This document shows, piece after piece, positions 1-7,673 of a DNA stretch of 34,313 nucleotides. The notes below the pieces were generated by a model. It had not been told where the DNA came from and ran no database searches. It was given only the letters and a program-made list of their open reading frames with translations. The translations under genes were made by a program, and so were the position numbers. Position 1 is the stretch's first letter. Every line of letters starts with the position of its first letter. Origin of the DNA: an uncultured Clostridium sp. (GTDB lineage Bacteria > Bacillota > Clostridia > TANB77 > CAG-508); NCBI GenBank assembly GCA_946578345.1, contig CAMOBD010000013.1, positions 1-34,313 of the forward strand, read 5' to 3'.

Positions 1-327
1 AGTTGCATTTGTTCCAGTAACTACTTCTGATCCGCTTCCAATGTATTCCTCATTTTTGTCTGTATTGTCATCTGTTGTAGTATTTTGAGCAACTTCATTT
101 GCTACTGTTTCATTGGCAATTTCATTTTCTGCAGTTACATTCTCTGTTTCATTTGCTATGGCATTTTCATCTGTATTTGTTATTCCCATATTTTCACTTG
201 CTACTTCATTTGTCTGTGCCATATCAACTGGCTCTGATTTTGTAGCTTCATATGCTGCCCAAGAAACACCTGCTATAAGTAAAATAATTACCACTACTCC
301 TATTATTGTTTTCGTACTCTTCTTCAT
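1..327 (-). CDS. Membrane-anchored hypothetical protein, 3' end cut by the window
   Basis: I see an open frame of 109 codons starting at an ATG (325-327) with an AGGAGG-type ribosome binding site about 7 bases upstream. It runs off the left edge, so the C-terminus is missing. The protein starts with a short Lys-rich stretch and one hydrophobic segment (about residues 6-23, TIIGVVVIILLIAGVSWAA). A low-complexity region rich in Asn, Glu, Thr and Val follows, with repeated NE-type motifs. This suggests an N-terminal membrane anchor with an extracytoplasmic stalk. There is no lipobox Cys after the hydrophobic segment. The gene is downstream of xseA, separated by a hairpin. Function is not recognisable. 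Confidence 0.7.
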   Translation of the reverse strand, partial: MKKSTKTIIGVVVIILLIAGVSWAAYEATKSEPVDMAQTNEVASENMGITNTDENAIANETENVTAENEIANETVANEVAQNTTTDDNTDKNEEYIGSGSEVVTGTNAT

Positions 328-397
328 AAAAATTCCTCCTTTGGTTTAAAATTTTTAATTAAAATGCCTTGTTACTACTCACGTTTTTCTATATTGC

Positions 398-441
398 CAA
401 ACAATGTATATTTTTTATCATAATACAATATACATTGTTTG
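398..441. other. Perfect 14-bp hairpin between xseA and the next gene
   Basis: The arms 398-411 (CAAACAATGTATAT) and 428-441 are exact reverse complements around a 16-base AT loop. There is no clear T-tract on either side, so it is not a classic Rho-independent terminator. It may be a 3'-end stability or weak termination element for xseA. Confidence 0.5.
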
Positions 442-463
442 ATTTCATAAAACTAGCCGTGAA

Positions 464-1651
464 TTATAACACCCTTGCATTAATGCTTCCATCTGATAAT
501 CGCAAGTTTATCTCATCATCTTTCTTTACTTGACTAACAGACTTTATAACTTGCCCATTTATTTCTGCTATTGAGTATCCTCTTGTTAAAGTCTTCAATG
601 GACTTAATGCATCCAATTTTGCAATATGTTTTACCATATTTGTTTTCTTTGCATTATATATTTTTGATATACTATTTTGCATTGATTTTACTTTCATATC
701 TATTAACATATATTTTTCATTTATTTTTTGTGTTGGCTCTTTAAATACTCTGCTATTCATGCATTTTTCATATCTTAATTTCATAAATTCAACTTTTTTC
801 TTTAAAGCTAATTTATATCTATTATTATATGACTCCAATTTCAATACTATATCAGATATATTTGGAACTGCAAGTTCTGCTGCTGCTGAAGGTGTTGGCG
901 CTCTCAAGTCTGCAACAAAATCTGCTATTGTAAAATCTGTCTCATGTCCTACTGCAGAAATTATTGGAAGCTCTGAATCATATATAGCTCTTGCAACAAT
1001 TTCTTCATTAAATGGCCATAAGTCCTCTAATGAACCACCGCCTCTTGCAATTATTATAACATCTGCAAGTTTTTGCTCGTTCATTAATTTTATTGCATGG
1101 GCTATCTTTTCTGCTGCTCCCTCTCCTTGTACAGGTACTGGTAAAAGTTTTATGTACACATTTGGATTTCTTCTTGTAGATACATTTATTATATCTCTTA
1201 TTACAGCTCCTGTATTTGATGAAAGTACTCCGATGCATTTTGGCATTAATGGTATCTTCTTTTTGTGACTCTGTTCAAATAGTCCTTCTTTAGCAAGTCT
1301 TGCTTTCATTTCCTCGTATGCTTTGTACAAGCTTCCCATTCCATCTTCTTGCATTGCTTTGCAATATATTTGGTACACACCATCTCTTTCAAAAACAGAA
1401 ACAGTGCCAAATACCATTACTTTCATTCCATCTCTTGGCTCAAATTTCAAATTTGCAGCATACCCTTTAAACATTATGCATTTTATTAAAGAGTTTTCAT
1501 CTTTTAATGTAAAGTATAGATGTCCTGTATAATGATGTTTGTAATTGGAAATTTCTCCTTTTACAAGTACATTATTTAGCATTTCATCTCCTGCAATTTT
1601 ATCCTTTATATATTTATTTAAGTCTGTTACACTTATTGGATTATATGTCAT
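464..1651 (-). CDS. xseA: Exodeoxyribonuclease VII large subunit
   Basis: The product is 395 residues and is the catalytic subunit of exonuclease VII, which degrades single-stranded DNA from both ends in repair. The N-terminal OB-fold (about residues 1-100) contains the typical VKGEISNYKHHYTGHLYFTL stretch. The nuclease domain carries IGVLSSNTGAVIRDI, RGGGSLEDLWPFNEE and SAVGHETDFTIADFVADLRAPTPSAAAE, and a coiled C-terminus ends in the usual TRGYSI motif. The ATG overlaps the end of nusB by 11 bases, so the two are translationally coupled. The small subunit gene xseB, which normally follows xseA, is absent: the 136 bases downstream hold only a hairpin. The somewhat short length is within the family range. 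Confidence 0.95.
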   Translation of the reverse strand: MTYNPISVTDLNKYIKDKIAGDEMLNNVLVKGEISNYKHHYTGHLYFTLKDENSLIKCIMFKGYAANLKFEPRDGMKVMVFGTVSVFERDGVYQIYCKAMQEDGMGSLYKAYEEMKARLAKEGLFEQSHKKKIPLMPKCIGVLSSNTGAVIRDIINVSTRRNPNVYIKLLPVPVQGEGAAEKIAHAIKLMNEQKLADVIIIARGGGSLEDLWPFNEEIVARAIYDSELPIISAVGHETDFTIADFVADLRAPTPSAAAELAVPNISDIVLKLESYNNRYKLALKKKVEFMKLRYEKCMNSRVFKEPTQKINEKYMLIDMKVKSMQNSISKIYNAKKTNMVKHIAKLDALSPLKTLTRGYSIAEINGQVIKSVSQVKKDDEINLRLSDGSINARVL

Positions 1652-2075
1652 AGTTTTCTACCACTCCATTATTCTTCACAACTGTTGCAAGCACTCCATT
1701 AACAAATGCTGGTGATTTTGTATCTCCAAACATTTTTGCAATTTCAACAGCTTCGTTTATAGCTACTTTGTATGGTGTTTTTAAGAACAATATTTCAAAA
1801 ATTGCTACTTCTAAAATAGCTATATCTACTTTTGATATTCTATCATAACTCCACTTTTCAGACAAGCAATTTTCTATTTGTTTCTTTATTTGTTTTCCAT
1901 GTCTTTTAGTACCATAAACTACATCTTTAATATATTTTGTTGTAGCCTTTCCATGTATATCTCTTGATTCAAAAAACATATCAATGTTTTCTTTATAATC
2001 TTCATATTTTGTATTTTGATTTTCTAAACTATATACTATTTCAAATGCTACTTTTCTATTTTCTGACATACTCAT
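1641..2075 (-). CDS. nusB: Transcription antitermination factor NusB
   Basis: This 144-residue all-helical protein binds boxA RNA with NusE (S10) and promotes rRNA antitermination. The core family signature is visible as YIKDVVYGTKRHGKQIKKQI in the middle, followed by SYDRISKVDIAILEVAIFEI and the conserved end KTPYKVAINEAVEIAK, then FGDTKSPAFVNGVL. It sits 17 bases after the DUF2273 gene and overlaps xseA, the usual clostridial order asp23-amaP-DUF2273-nusB-xseA. Two ATGs (MSMSEN) lie at the start; both are compatible with translation. Confidence 0.95.
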   Translation of the reverse strand: MSMSENRKVAFEIVYSLENQNTKYEDYKENIDMFFESRDIHGKATTKYIKDVVYGTKRHGKQIKKQIENCLSEKWSYDRISKVDIAILEVAIFEILFLKTPYKVAINEAVEIAKMFGDTKSPAFVNGVLATVVKNNGVVENYDI

Positions 2076-2092
2076 TTTGCTTTAATTCCCCT

Positions 2093-2296
2093 TTATAACC
2101 TATCTATAAAATTCTTTAATTTTTCTTTTACATTATCTTTGTTGTGTTGAATATAATGTCCTGCATATCCACATACAGCAATTAGTATAATCCCAATTAT
2201 TAGTAGGTAAAATCTTGTTAATAATAGCACTATGGCAACTATTATTCCAATAACCATTCCTCCATATTGAGACATAAATTTCTTAAAATCATCCAT
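2093..2296 (-). CDS. DUF2273 family small membrane protein
   Basis: The product is 67 residues with two closely spaced hydrophobic segments (YGGMVIGIIVAIVLLLTRF and YLLIIGIILIAVCGYAGHYI) and a basic, charged C-terminal tail. That layout matches the DUF2273 proteins encoded next to asp23 and amaP in Firmicutes. I chose the ATG at 2294-2296 because an AAAGGAAG ribosome binding site precedes it by 8 bases. A longer in-frame start at 2326 would overlap amaP and has no better site. The protein probably belongs to the membrane-bound Asp23/AmaP envelope-stress assembly, inferred from gene order. Confidence 0.85.
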   Translation of the reverse strand: MDDFKKFMSQYGGMVIGIIVAIVLLLTRFYLLIIGIILIAVCGYAGHYIQHNKDNVKEKLKNFIDRL

Positions 2297-2312
2297 ATTG
2301 CCAACTTCCTTT

Positions 2313-2873
2313 CTAAACTCCTGCAATATTATCTTTTACTGGCTCTATATTTTTAACTTTAATATTTACTTCTTTAACTTCTAGGTCAGAAGCTCTTTTT
2401 ATAGCTTCTTTTATCTTGTTTTGAAGATTTGTAGATAATTCTTTGATAACTGCATTTTCTTTAACACTCATATTTACAAACACTTTCAAATTATTTTCAT
2501 TATCTAACTCTATTTGTGTTGTAACCTCTTCTGCACTATCAAATCCTTTAACTACAGCATTTACTAAATTTTCTATAGTTTCTTTTGTTATTAAAAGCTT
2601 TCCATTTACATTTTCAAGCAATATTCCATTTTTGTATTCTTCCTTTTCTTTAGAACTAGAATCAAAGAAGATACATCTTATTGCTAGTAATATAAATATG
2701 ATACTTAGCACTAATATAACATTAGATGATACATTGTTAGAAATAGCAATGTTCAAAACATTTCCTATATCCGCAGTGTCTATCCACCCAAATATTGTTA
2801 AACATAATATTACTGATACTATAAGCATTAGTGTAGAAAAAAGTACTAATGTTATTTTTTCTATTGTTTTCAT
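2313..2873 (-). CDS. amaP: Alkaline shock response membrane anchor protein AmaP
   Basis: The product is 186 residues. Two transmembrane segments lie in the first 70 residues (about 8-30 and 50-69). A cytoplasmic domain follows with the Asp23-like pattern of alternating strands ending in EVKEVNIKVKNIEPV. In staphylococci AmaP anchors Asp23 to the membrane. The gene lies between asp23 and the DUF2273 gene, as expected. A small hairpin separates it from asp23 and may set different expression levels. Confidence 0.85.
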   Translation of the reverse strand: MKTIEKITLVLFSTLMLIVSVILCLTIFGWIDTADIGNVLNIAISNNVSSNVILVLSIIFILLAIRCIFFDSSSKEKEEYKNGILLENVNGKLLITKETIENLVNAVVKGFDSAEEVTTQIELDNENNLKVFVNMSVKENAVIKELSTNLQNKIKEAIKRASDLEVKEVNIKVKNIEPVKDNIAGV

Positions 2874-2904
2874 AATTATTCATTCCTTTCCATTACCAAC
2901 AAAG

Positions 2905-2920
2905 GGCGACTAATGTCGCC
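2905..2920 (-). promoter_or_regulatory. GGCGAC/GTCGCC stem-loop between asp23 and amaP
   Basis: A perfect 6-bp GC-rich stem (2905-2910 with 2915-2920) encloses a 4-base TAAT loop directly after the asp23 stop. There is no U-tract, so it is more likely an mRNA processing or partial-termination element that lets asp23 be expressed above amaP. That role is inference. Confidence 0.5.
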
Positions 2921-2926
2921 TTGTTC

Positions 2927-3370
2927 TTATTCTGCTTTATTAGAGTCTTCTGTTTTTACTTCTTCTAGATTGTTTGAATCTGTATTAACACCTTGTACAT
3001 GAACATTTACATCAACAACTTTTAATCCTGTCATGTTTTCAACAGCTTTCTTTACTCTACTTTGAATTTCAAAAGCTACATCTGGAATTCTAACACCATA
3101 TTCTACAATAATGTTAACATCTATTCTTGTCTCTTTTTCTCCAGCTTCAACTTTAATACCTTTAGCAAAGTTCTTCTTTCCACTAAATACTTCAGAAATA
3201 CCTCCTGCAAATCCACCTGCCATAGAAGAAACTCCTGGCACTTCTGATGCAGCAGCACCTGCAATTACAGCAATTACATCATCAGCAATTTTAATGTTGC
3301 TATTGCTTTCTAATGCAACCTCCTCTTTTATCTCATTTGTAACTTCATTTACTTCTTTATTCTCGTCCAT
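2927..3370 (-). CDS. asp23: Asp23/Gls24 family envelope stress response protein
   Basis: The product is 147 residues. After an acidic N-terminus the core matches the family: IKIADDVIAVIAGAAASEVP, then GVSSMAGGFAGGISEVFSGK, then VDVNIIVEYGVRIPDVAFEI and VKKAVENMTGLKVVDVNVHV. These proteins form a membrane-associated layer through AmaP and respond to alkaline or envelope stress. The ATG has an AGGAGGT site 5-6 bases upstream. It is the first gene of the operon, behind a recognisable promoter at 3433-3461. Confidence 0.92.
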   Translation of the reverse strand: MDENKEVNEVTNEIKEEVALESNSNIKIADDVIAVIAGAAASEVPGVSSMAGGFAGGISEVFSGKKNFAKGIKVEAGEKETRIDVNIIVEYGVRIPDVAFEIQSRVKKAVENMTGLKVVDVNVHVQGVNTDSNNLEEVKTEDSNKAE

Positions 3371-3432
3371 AACGATACCTCCTAAAATATATATTTTTTA
3401 ACAAAGTTTGTCCAATTTTTCTCGATACCATA

Positions 3433-3461
3433 AGTATATCAATTTTTTACAATTTTTACAA
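3433..3461 (-). promoter_or_regulatory. Sigma-A type promoter for the asp23 operon
   Basis: On the minus strand TTGTAA (3456-3461) and TATACT (3433-3438) are separated by exactly 17 bases. The start site would fall near 3426, leaving a leader of about 55 bases before asp23. Confidence 0.6.
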
Positions 3462-3497
3462 CTATTTTAAGAAAATTTTAATTGTTTTTTTGTTTTC

Positions 3498-3819
3498 TCG
3501 AACAAAGGGGACGGAGCATTCGTTCGAGTTTATCCACATACCGAAAAAGTTATCCGCATTCACCTTGTGTTTGGATAACCTTTTGTTTATGTTTACTTTG
3601 TTTTATTTCTGCCACCTATTTTCGATTCTGACGACCGTTTGCAGAATTTTTAGGTAAAAGTTTTTATATTGTAATATTTCTGTAACATTTTTGTAATCTT
3701 TTTATTGTTATACTCTGATATATAATTGCACAAAAAACACACCTACTACATTTATACAATAGCTAGGTGTGTCCCTCTTGTTCGAAATTTCGAACGAATG
3801 CTCCGTCCCCTTTGTTCGA
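3498..3819. repeat. 322-bp segment bounded by perfect 30-bp inverted repeats (GGGAC palindrome, type A)
   Basis: The 30 bases at 3498-3527 and the 30 at 3790-3819 are exact reverse complements. Each copy is itself a partial palindrome with TCGAAC and GTTCGA ends and the core AAAGGGGACGGAGC. Just inside the right copy is a second hairpin, ACACACCTA (3737-3745) with TAGGTGTGT (3764-3772), followed by a GTCCCTCTTG type B unit. The right copy begins 3 bases after the pnp stop. The segment also holds the terminator repeat described separately. No transposase gene is inside. It fills the gene-free stretch 3371-3821 together with the asp23 promoter. Confidence 0.85.
3546..3663 (-). repeat. Dispersed ~120-bp repeat (copy 1) with DnaA-box-like terminator hairpin
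   Basis: On the minus strand an 80-base conserved stretch runs into a hairpin GGTTATCC...GGATAAC followed by TTTTTCGG, a plausible Rho-independent terminator for pnp. The stem contains TTATCCGCA (3550-3558) and the reverse of TTATCCAAA (3570-3578). A perfect DnaA-box consensus, TTATCCACA, lies next to it at 3530-3538. The same hairpin plus flank recurs at about 18151-18275. Confidence 0.7.
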
Positions 3820-3821
3820 GC

Positions 3822-5957
3822 TTATTCTTCTTTATTATCTTTATTTCCTGCTTCTAAGTCTCTCATGCTTAAATTTATTCTCCCTTGATGGTCTATGTCG
3901 CTTACTTTTACTGTAACTTCGTCTCCTACTGAAAGGACATCCTCAACTTTTTCTATTCTTTTGCTAGAAATTTTTGAGATGTGTAGTAAGCCTTCTTTTC
4001 CTCCGCCTAAATCTACGAATGCTCCGAATGACATTATTTTACTTACTGTTCCATCATATATTCCGCCAATCTCTATTTCTCTTGCTATGTCTTGTATCAT
4101 CTTCATTGCTTTATTTGCGCTATCTAAATCATTTGAATATACGCAAACTCTACCATCGTCTTCTATATCTATTTTTACACCTGTTTCATCAATTATTTTA
4201 TTTATCATCTTTCCACCAGGTCCGATTACATCTTTTATCTTGTCAACTGCTATTTGTGATGTAACTATTCTAGGTGCATATTTAGAAATATCTGCTCTTG
4301 GTTTATCTATAACTGGTAGCATTATTTCGTCTAATATATAGTCTCTTGCAACTTTTGTTCTTTCAAATGCTTCTTTTATAATGTCATATGTTAATCCATC
4401 AATTTTAATGTCAACTTGTATAGCTGTGATACCATCTTTTGTACCACCAACCTTAAAGTCCATATCTCCAAAGAAGTCTTCTATTCCTTGAATATCTGTA
4501 AGCATTATATATCTATTTGGATCGTTTTTATCTGTTACTAAACCTGTTGAAATACCTGCAACTGGTTTTCTTATTGGAACACCTGCATCCATTAGAGCAA
4601 GTGTACTTCCACAAATACTTGCTTGTGATGTTGAACCATTTGAAGAAAGTACCTCAGATACAACTCTTATTGCATATGGGAATTCAGCTTCTGATGGGAT
4701 AACTGGAACTAATGCTTTTTCTGCTAAAGCTCCATGTCCTACTTCTCTTCTACCTGGTCCTCTTGATGGTCTTGCTTCTCCTACTGAGTATGATGGGAAG
4801 TTATATTGATGCATATATCTTTTTGATTCTTCTTCATCTATTCCATCTAGCATTTGCTCTTCGCTCATCATTCCAAGTGTTACAACTGACATTACTTGAG
4901 TTTGACCTCTTGTAAATAGCGCACTTCCATGCACTCTTGGAAGAAGTCCTACTTCACAAGAAAGTGGTCTTATTTCATCTATTTTTCTTCCATCTGGACG
5001 TTTATGTTCTTCTAATATCATCTCTCTAACACATGCCTTTTCTAGGTCATGAACGCTATCTGCTATATCAGATTTTCTCTCTTCTACAGCTTCTTCGCCA
5101 TATTTCTCTGCAACATATGCTGTGATATCTTCTGTAATTTTATCAATGTTTGCATCTCTTACTTCTTTGTCTGTAGCTTGTACATCTTGGTACATTCTAT
5201 CTTTAAAGTTTGCTACTATATCTTGATAAAATTCTTGGTCTACTGCAAATGATTTGTATTCAAATTTTGGTTTTCCTATCTCAGCTTGAATATCTGATAT
5301 GAAGTGGCAAATATTTTTGATTTCTTCATGAGCTTTCTTTATTGCATCAAGCATTGTATCATTTGGAATTTCATCTGCTCCTGCTTCAATCATTGTTATC
5401 TTCTCTAAAGTTCCAGCAACAGTTGCTGTTAATTTACTTTTCTCCCTTTGCTCTACTGTTGGATTTATAACTATTTCTCCATCTACCCAACCAACATTTA
5501 CTGCTGCTGTTGGTCCACCAAATGGAATATCTGAGATTGAAAGTGCTGCAGAAGCACCAATCATGGCACAAACCTCTGGGCTATTATCTTGCTCTACTGA
5601 TAATACTGTTGCTGTAACACATACATCATTTCTAAAATCCTTTGGGAATAAAGGTCTTAAAGGTCTATCTATTGCTCTTGATGTAAGTATTGCCTTATCT
5701 GATGGCTTTCCTTCTCTTTTTGTATAACTTCCTGGTATCTTACCTACTGAATATAACTTTTCCTCATAATCTACTGAAAGAGGAAAAAAGTCAATTCCTT
5801 CCTTCGGCTCTTTTGCAGCTGTAACATTAACCATTACAACTGTATCTCCATATTTTACAACTACACTTCCATTTGCAAGTCCTGCAATTTTTCCTGTTTC
5901 TATTGTTAAATCTCTTCCTGCTAATTTTGTACTATAACTTTTAAACATTTCTTTCAC
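3822..5957 (-). CDS. pnp: Polyribonucleotide nucleotidyltransferase (PNPase)
   Basis: The product is about 711 residues. PNPase degrades RNA 3' to 5' by phosphorolysis as a trimer. Two RNase PH cores are visible: the first begins LAGRDLTIETGKIAGLANGS, and the second has the GRKIDEIRPLSCEVGLLPR, GSALFTRGQTQ and FMDGGVPI-like (ALMDAGVPIRKPVAGI) motifs. A KH domain (DVIGPGGKMINKIIDETGVK) and a C-terminal S1 domain (GTVSKIMSFGAFVDLGGGKE) follow. The start is uncertain. A GTG at 5955-5957 lies one 17-base hairpin away from the AAAGGAG site, while the in-frame ATG at 5946-5948 gives the family's usual N-terminus. The stop is followed 3 bases later by a type A palindrome. It is co-oriented downstream of rpsO, the classic rpsO-pnp order. 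Confidence 0.96.
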   Translation of the reverse strand: MKEMFKSYSTKLAGRDLTIETGKIAGLANGSVVVKYGDTVVMVNVTAAKEPKEGIDFFPLSVDYEEKLYSVGKIPGSYTKREGKPSDKAILTSRAIDRPLRPLFPKDFRNDVCVTATVLSVEQDNSPEVCAMIGASAALSISDIPFGGPTAAVNVGWVDGEIVINPTVEQREKSKLTATVAGTLEKITMIEAGADEIPNDTMLDAIKKAHEEIKNICHFISDIQAEIGKPKFEYKSFAVDQEFYQDIVANFKDRMYQDVQATDKEVRDANIDKITEDITAYVAEKYGEEAVEERKSDIADSVHDLEKACVREMILEEHKRPDGRKIDEIRPLSCEVGLLPRVHGSALFTRGQTQVMSVVTLGMMSEEQMLDGIDEEESKRYMHQYNFPSYSVGEARPSRGPGRREVGHGALAEKALVPVIPSEAEFPYAIRVVSEVLSSNGSTSQASICGSTLALMDAGVPIRKPVAGISTGLVTDKNDPNRYIMLTDIQGIEDFFGDMDFKVGGTKDGITAIQVDIKIDGLTYDIIKEAFERTKVARDYILDEIMLPVIDKPRADISKYAPRIVTSQIAVDKIKDVIGPGGKMINKIIDETGVKIDIEDDGRVCVYSNDLDSANKAMKMIQDIAREIEIGGIYDGTVSKIMSFGAFVDLGGGKEGLLHISKISSKRIEKVEDVLSVGDEVTVKVSDIDHQGRINLSMRDLEAGNKDNKEE

Positions 5958-6089
5958 ATGTACGAATAATTCGTACTACTCCTTTCTTTTTTTATAATTC
6001 AATAGCACAAAATTAGTTGTAACCTCTATACTATGCTCTTTTTATAAGTAGCACATTATACAAGCTACCTACTAATTTTCTGTGCTATT
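5958..6089 (-). promoter_or_regulatory. Structured pnp leader (long stem plus hairpin between RBS and start)
   Basis: Two structures are visible in the pnp 5' untranslated region. The arms AATAGCACAAAATTAGT (6001-6017) and its near-complement at 6071-6089 form a long stem enclosing an inner GTAGC/GCTAC hairpin. Closer to the gene, GTACGAA (5960-5966) and TTCGTAC (5970-5976) form a 7-bp hairpin with a 3-base loop. It lies exactly between the AAAGGAG ribosome binding site (5979-5985) and the start codon. PNPase autoregulates through its leader RNA in E. coli; a similar control here is inference. Confidence 0.55.
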
Positions 6090-6120
6090 TGTCGTTTTAG
6101 GGACAGGCCTTTTTGCGACA
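6090..6120. repeat. GGGAC palindrome, type E (31 nt)
   Basis: The 31-nt unit has ends TGTCG and CGACA and the core TTTAGGGACAGGCCTTTTTG. It lies in the rpsO-pnp intergenic region beside the long pnp leader stem. It matches copies at 8121, 10283, 17192 and 30392. Confidence 0.85.
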
Positions 6121-6221
6121 CTTTTCGTCATTTTTATGACAAGCTTTTATCTAAATAATATCACACCATTTCTTGCCATTATATGCCTTCATTTTTTTGC
6201 TAAGCACTCTATAATATTTTA

Positions 6222-6275
6222 GCCTAAACCCTCTTTGGCAAATTGGACGTTTAGGCATAAAAAGCCAAAACGTCC
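6222..6275 (-). promoter_or_regulatory. Two mutually exclusive hairpins after rpsO
   Basis: Positions 6249-6256 (GTTTAGGC) can pair upstream with GCCTAAAC at 6222-6229. They can also form part of the stem 6245-6256/6264-6275 (GGACGTTT...AAACGTCC). Only one can form at a time. No U-run follows on the minus strand. It may act as an RNA processing site or a read-through control between rpsO and pnp. Confidence 0.45.
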
Positions 6276-6284
6276 AGCCTTAAA

Positions 6285-6548
6285 TTATTTTCTTAATCCT
6301 AATTTTTCAACTATATCTCTATATCTTTGAACATCTTTTCTTGCTAAGTAGTTAAGTAAATTTCTTCTTGAACCAACCATTTTAAGAAGACCTCTTCTTG
6401 AATGGTTATCTTTTTTGTGAACTTTAAGATGCTCTGTAAGTTCATTGATTCTTTCTGTTAAAAGAGCAATTTGAACTTCTGGAGAACCAGTATCTTTCTC
6501 ATCTCTTCTATATGTTTCAATAACTTCTTGTTTTCTTTCTTTTGTCAT
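6285..6548 (-). CDS. rpsO: 30S ribosomal protein S15
   Basis: The product is 87 residues, within one or two residues of the usual family length. S15 binds the central domain of 16S rRNA early in 30S assembly. The conserved stretches [40 protein letters not shown] and [20 protein letters not shown] are intact. The ATG follows a GGAGGTGTAACT site. A good promoter lies at 6642-6670, and pnp follows downstream after a structured spacer of about 330 bases. Confidence 0.98.
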   Translation of the reverse strand: MTKERKQEVIETYRRDEKDTGSPEVQIALLTERINELTEHLKVHKKDNHSRRGLLKMVGSRRNLLNYLARKDVQRYRDIVEKLGLRK

Positions 6549-6641
6549 AGTTACACCTCCTATATTTTTTGTTTCCTTAAACTGAGTTAAAGTGGTGTGA
6601 TTTCCTAAAACTAAGTATAAGGTAAATTTTTTACATACAGT

Positions 6642-6670
6642 ATTTTACCATAGTTTTACAGCAAATGCAA
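6642..6670 (-). promoter_or_regulatory. Promoter for rpsO
   Basis: TTGCAT (6665-6670) and TAAAAT (6642-6647) are 17 bases apart on the minus strand. The leader to rpsO would be about 85 bases. Confidence 0.6.
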
Positions 6671-6772
6671 GAGTTGGAGAATAAAATATATGAAAAAGTG
6701 AATAATACTATTGACAAAAAGTCGAGTTTGTATTATGAAGAGCAATATATGAAGATAAGCGGCTAATCTATG

Positions 6773-6800
6773 ATAAATTGGGGGACCGTCCCCAATTTAT
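6773..6800. repeat. Palindrome with GGGGAC core overlapping the end of the SpoU gene
   Basis: ATAAATTGGGG and CCCCAATTTAT flank a GACCGT centre, giving a near-perfect 28-base hairpin. Its right end contains the TAA stop of the methyltransferase gene. It is related in style, but not identical, to the other GGGAC palindromes and may serve as the gene's terminator. Confidence 0.7.
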
Positions 6801-7588
6801 TTGTCAACCTTTCTTCTCACATACTCATATATCATAATTCCAGCAGCTACTGACGCATTTAAGCTTTCTGTTTTGCCAATCATTGGAATTTTTACCTTCT
6901 CATCAGCAATTGCTTGCACTTCTTTAGATACTCCATTTGCCTCATTACCTATCACAATAACTTTTTTGTTATAGTCCACGCTGTATATGCTGTCATTTGT
7001 ATCTAATGCAGTTACCATTACTTTAAATTTATTTTTCTTAACCGCTTCCAACGTCTCTTTTAAATTATCCACTTCAATTATATTTACCCTAAAAATTGCT
7101 CCCATCGTAGAACGAACTACTTTTGGATTGTAGCAGTCAGCGCTATCCTTAGATATAATTATTTGATTTAGGTTGGCACTATCAACTGTCCTTAGTATTG
7201 TTCCCATGTTGCCTGGGTCTTGCACACCATCTAATGCAATAATTATATCTTGTGTATAGTCAATATCTTTATTTGATGTATTCTTTTCAATAACTGCTAA
7301 TATCCCTTGAGGAGTTTTTACATCAGTTATTGCATTAAACACTTTCTCTGTTACATAAATAACATTATATTTTGCTATTTCGTATAAAGTGTCTTTATCT
7401 ATCTCTCCGCTATTTATGCATTCTTCGCAAACTACTATTTCTTTAATCTTCGCATTTTCCGCAATAGCCTCTTCTATCAATTTAATACCTTCTATAACAT
7501 AGCAATTCTCTATATCACGGTATTTCTTCTCCTTAAGTTTTCTTATATTTTTTACAATCTCATTATCCTTACTTGAAATAACTTGCAT
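6797..7588 (-). CDS. TrmH/SpoU-family rRNA 2'-O-methyltransferase
   Basis: The product is 263 residues. An N-terminal substrate-binding domain (about 1-100) contains RKLKEKKYRDIENCYVIEGI. A SPOUT knot domain follows with the three family motifs: DGVQDPGNMGTILRTVDSA, VIGNEANGVSKE and IPMIGKTESLNASVAAGIMI. The enzyme would methylate 23S rRNA or tRNA ribose using SAM; the exact target cannot be told from sequence. The ATG has a GAGGAAAG site. The stop codon lies inside a GGGGAC palindrome. Confidence 0.93.
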   Translation of the reverse strand: MQVISSKDNEIVKNIRKLKEKKYRDIENCYVIEGIKLIEEAIAENAKIKEIVVCEECINSGEIDKDTLYEIAKYNVIYVTEKVFNAITDVKTPQGILAVIEKNTSNKDIDYTQDIIIALDGVQDPGNMGTILRTVDSANLNQIIISKDSADCYNPKVVRSTMGAIFRVNIIEVDNLKETLEAVKKNKFKVMVTALDTNDSIYSVDYNKKVIVIGNEANGVSKEVQAIADEKVKIPMIGKTESLNASVAAGIMIYEYVRRKVDK

Positions 7589-7639
7589 TAGCTTTCCTCC
7601 TCAACTTTTTTGTCTCTAAAAGTTTTTATTTAAAAGTCA

Positions 7640-7667
7640 TTTACTTTTTTATAATTTGTGATATAAT
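7640..7667 (+). promoter_or_regulatory. Candidate promoter of the antisense RNA
   Basis: On the plus strand TTTACT (7640-7645) and a perfect TATAAT (7662-7667) are 16 bases apart. Transcription would start near 7674 and run toward the small toxin-like gene, convergent with it. Confidence 0.55.
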
Positions 7668-7673
7668 ATATAC

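Noticed and set aside
759..1268. Long plus-strand frames opposite xseA, pnp, mfd, dxs, pyrG and the prepilin-like genes
   Set aside because: They are antisense shadows rich in Leu, Phe and Ser with no ribosome binding sites; the minus-strand genes are clearly homologous to known families.
3530..3578. Cluster of DnaA boxes as a replication origin
   Set aside because: Only three boxes, two of them imperfect, inside a terminator hairpin; there is no dnaA, dnaN or AT-rich unwinding array. Similar boxes recur at 18157-18189 behind another gene.
3498..3819. Insertion sequence bounded by the 30-bp inverted repeats
   Set aside because: The interior has no transposase frame and consists of a terminator repeat and short hairpins.
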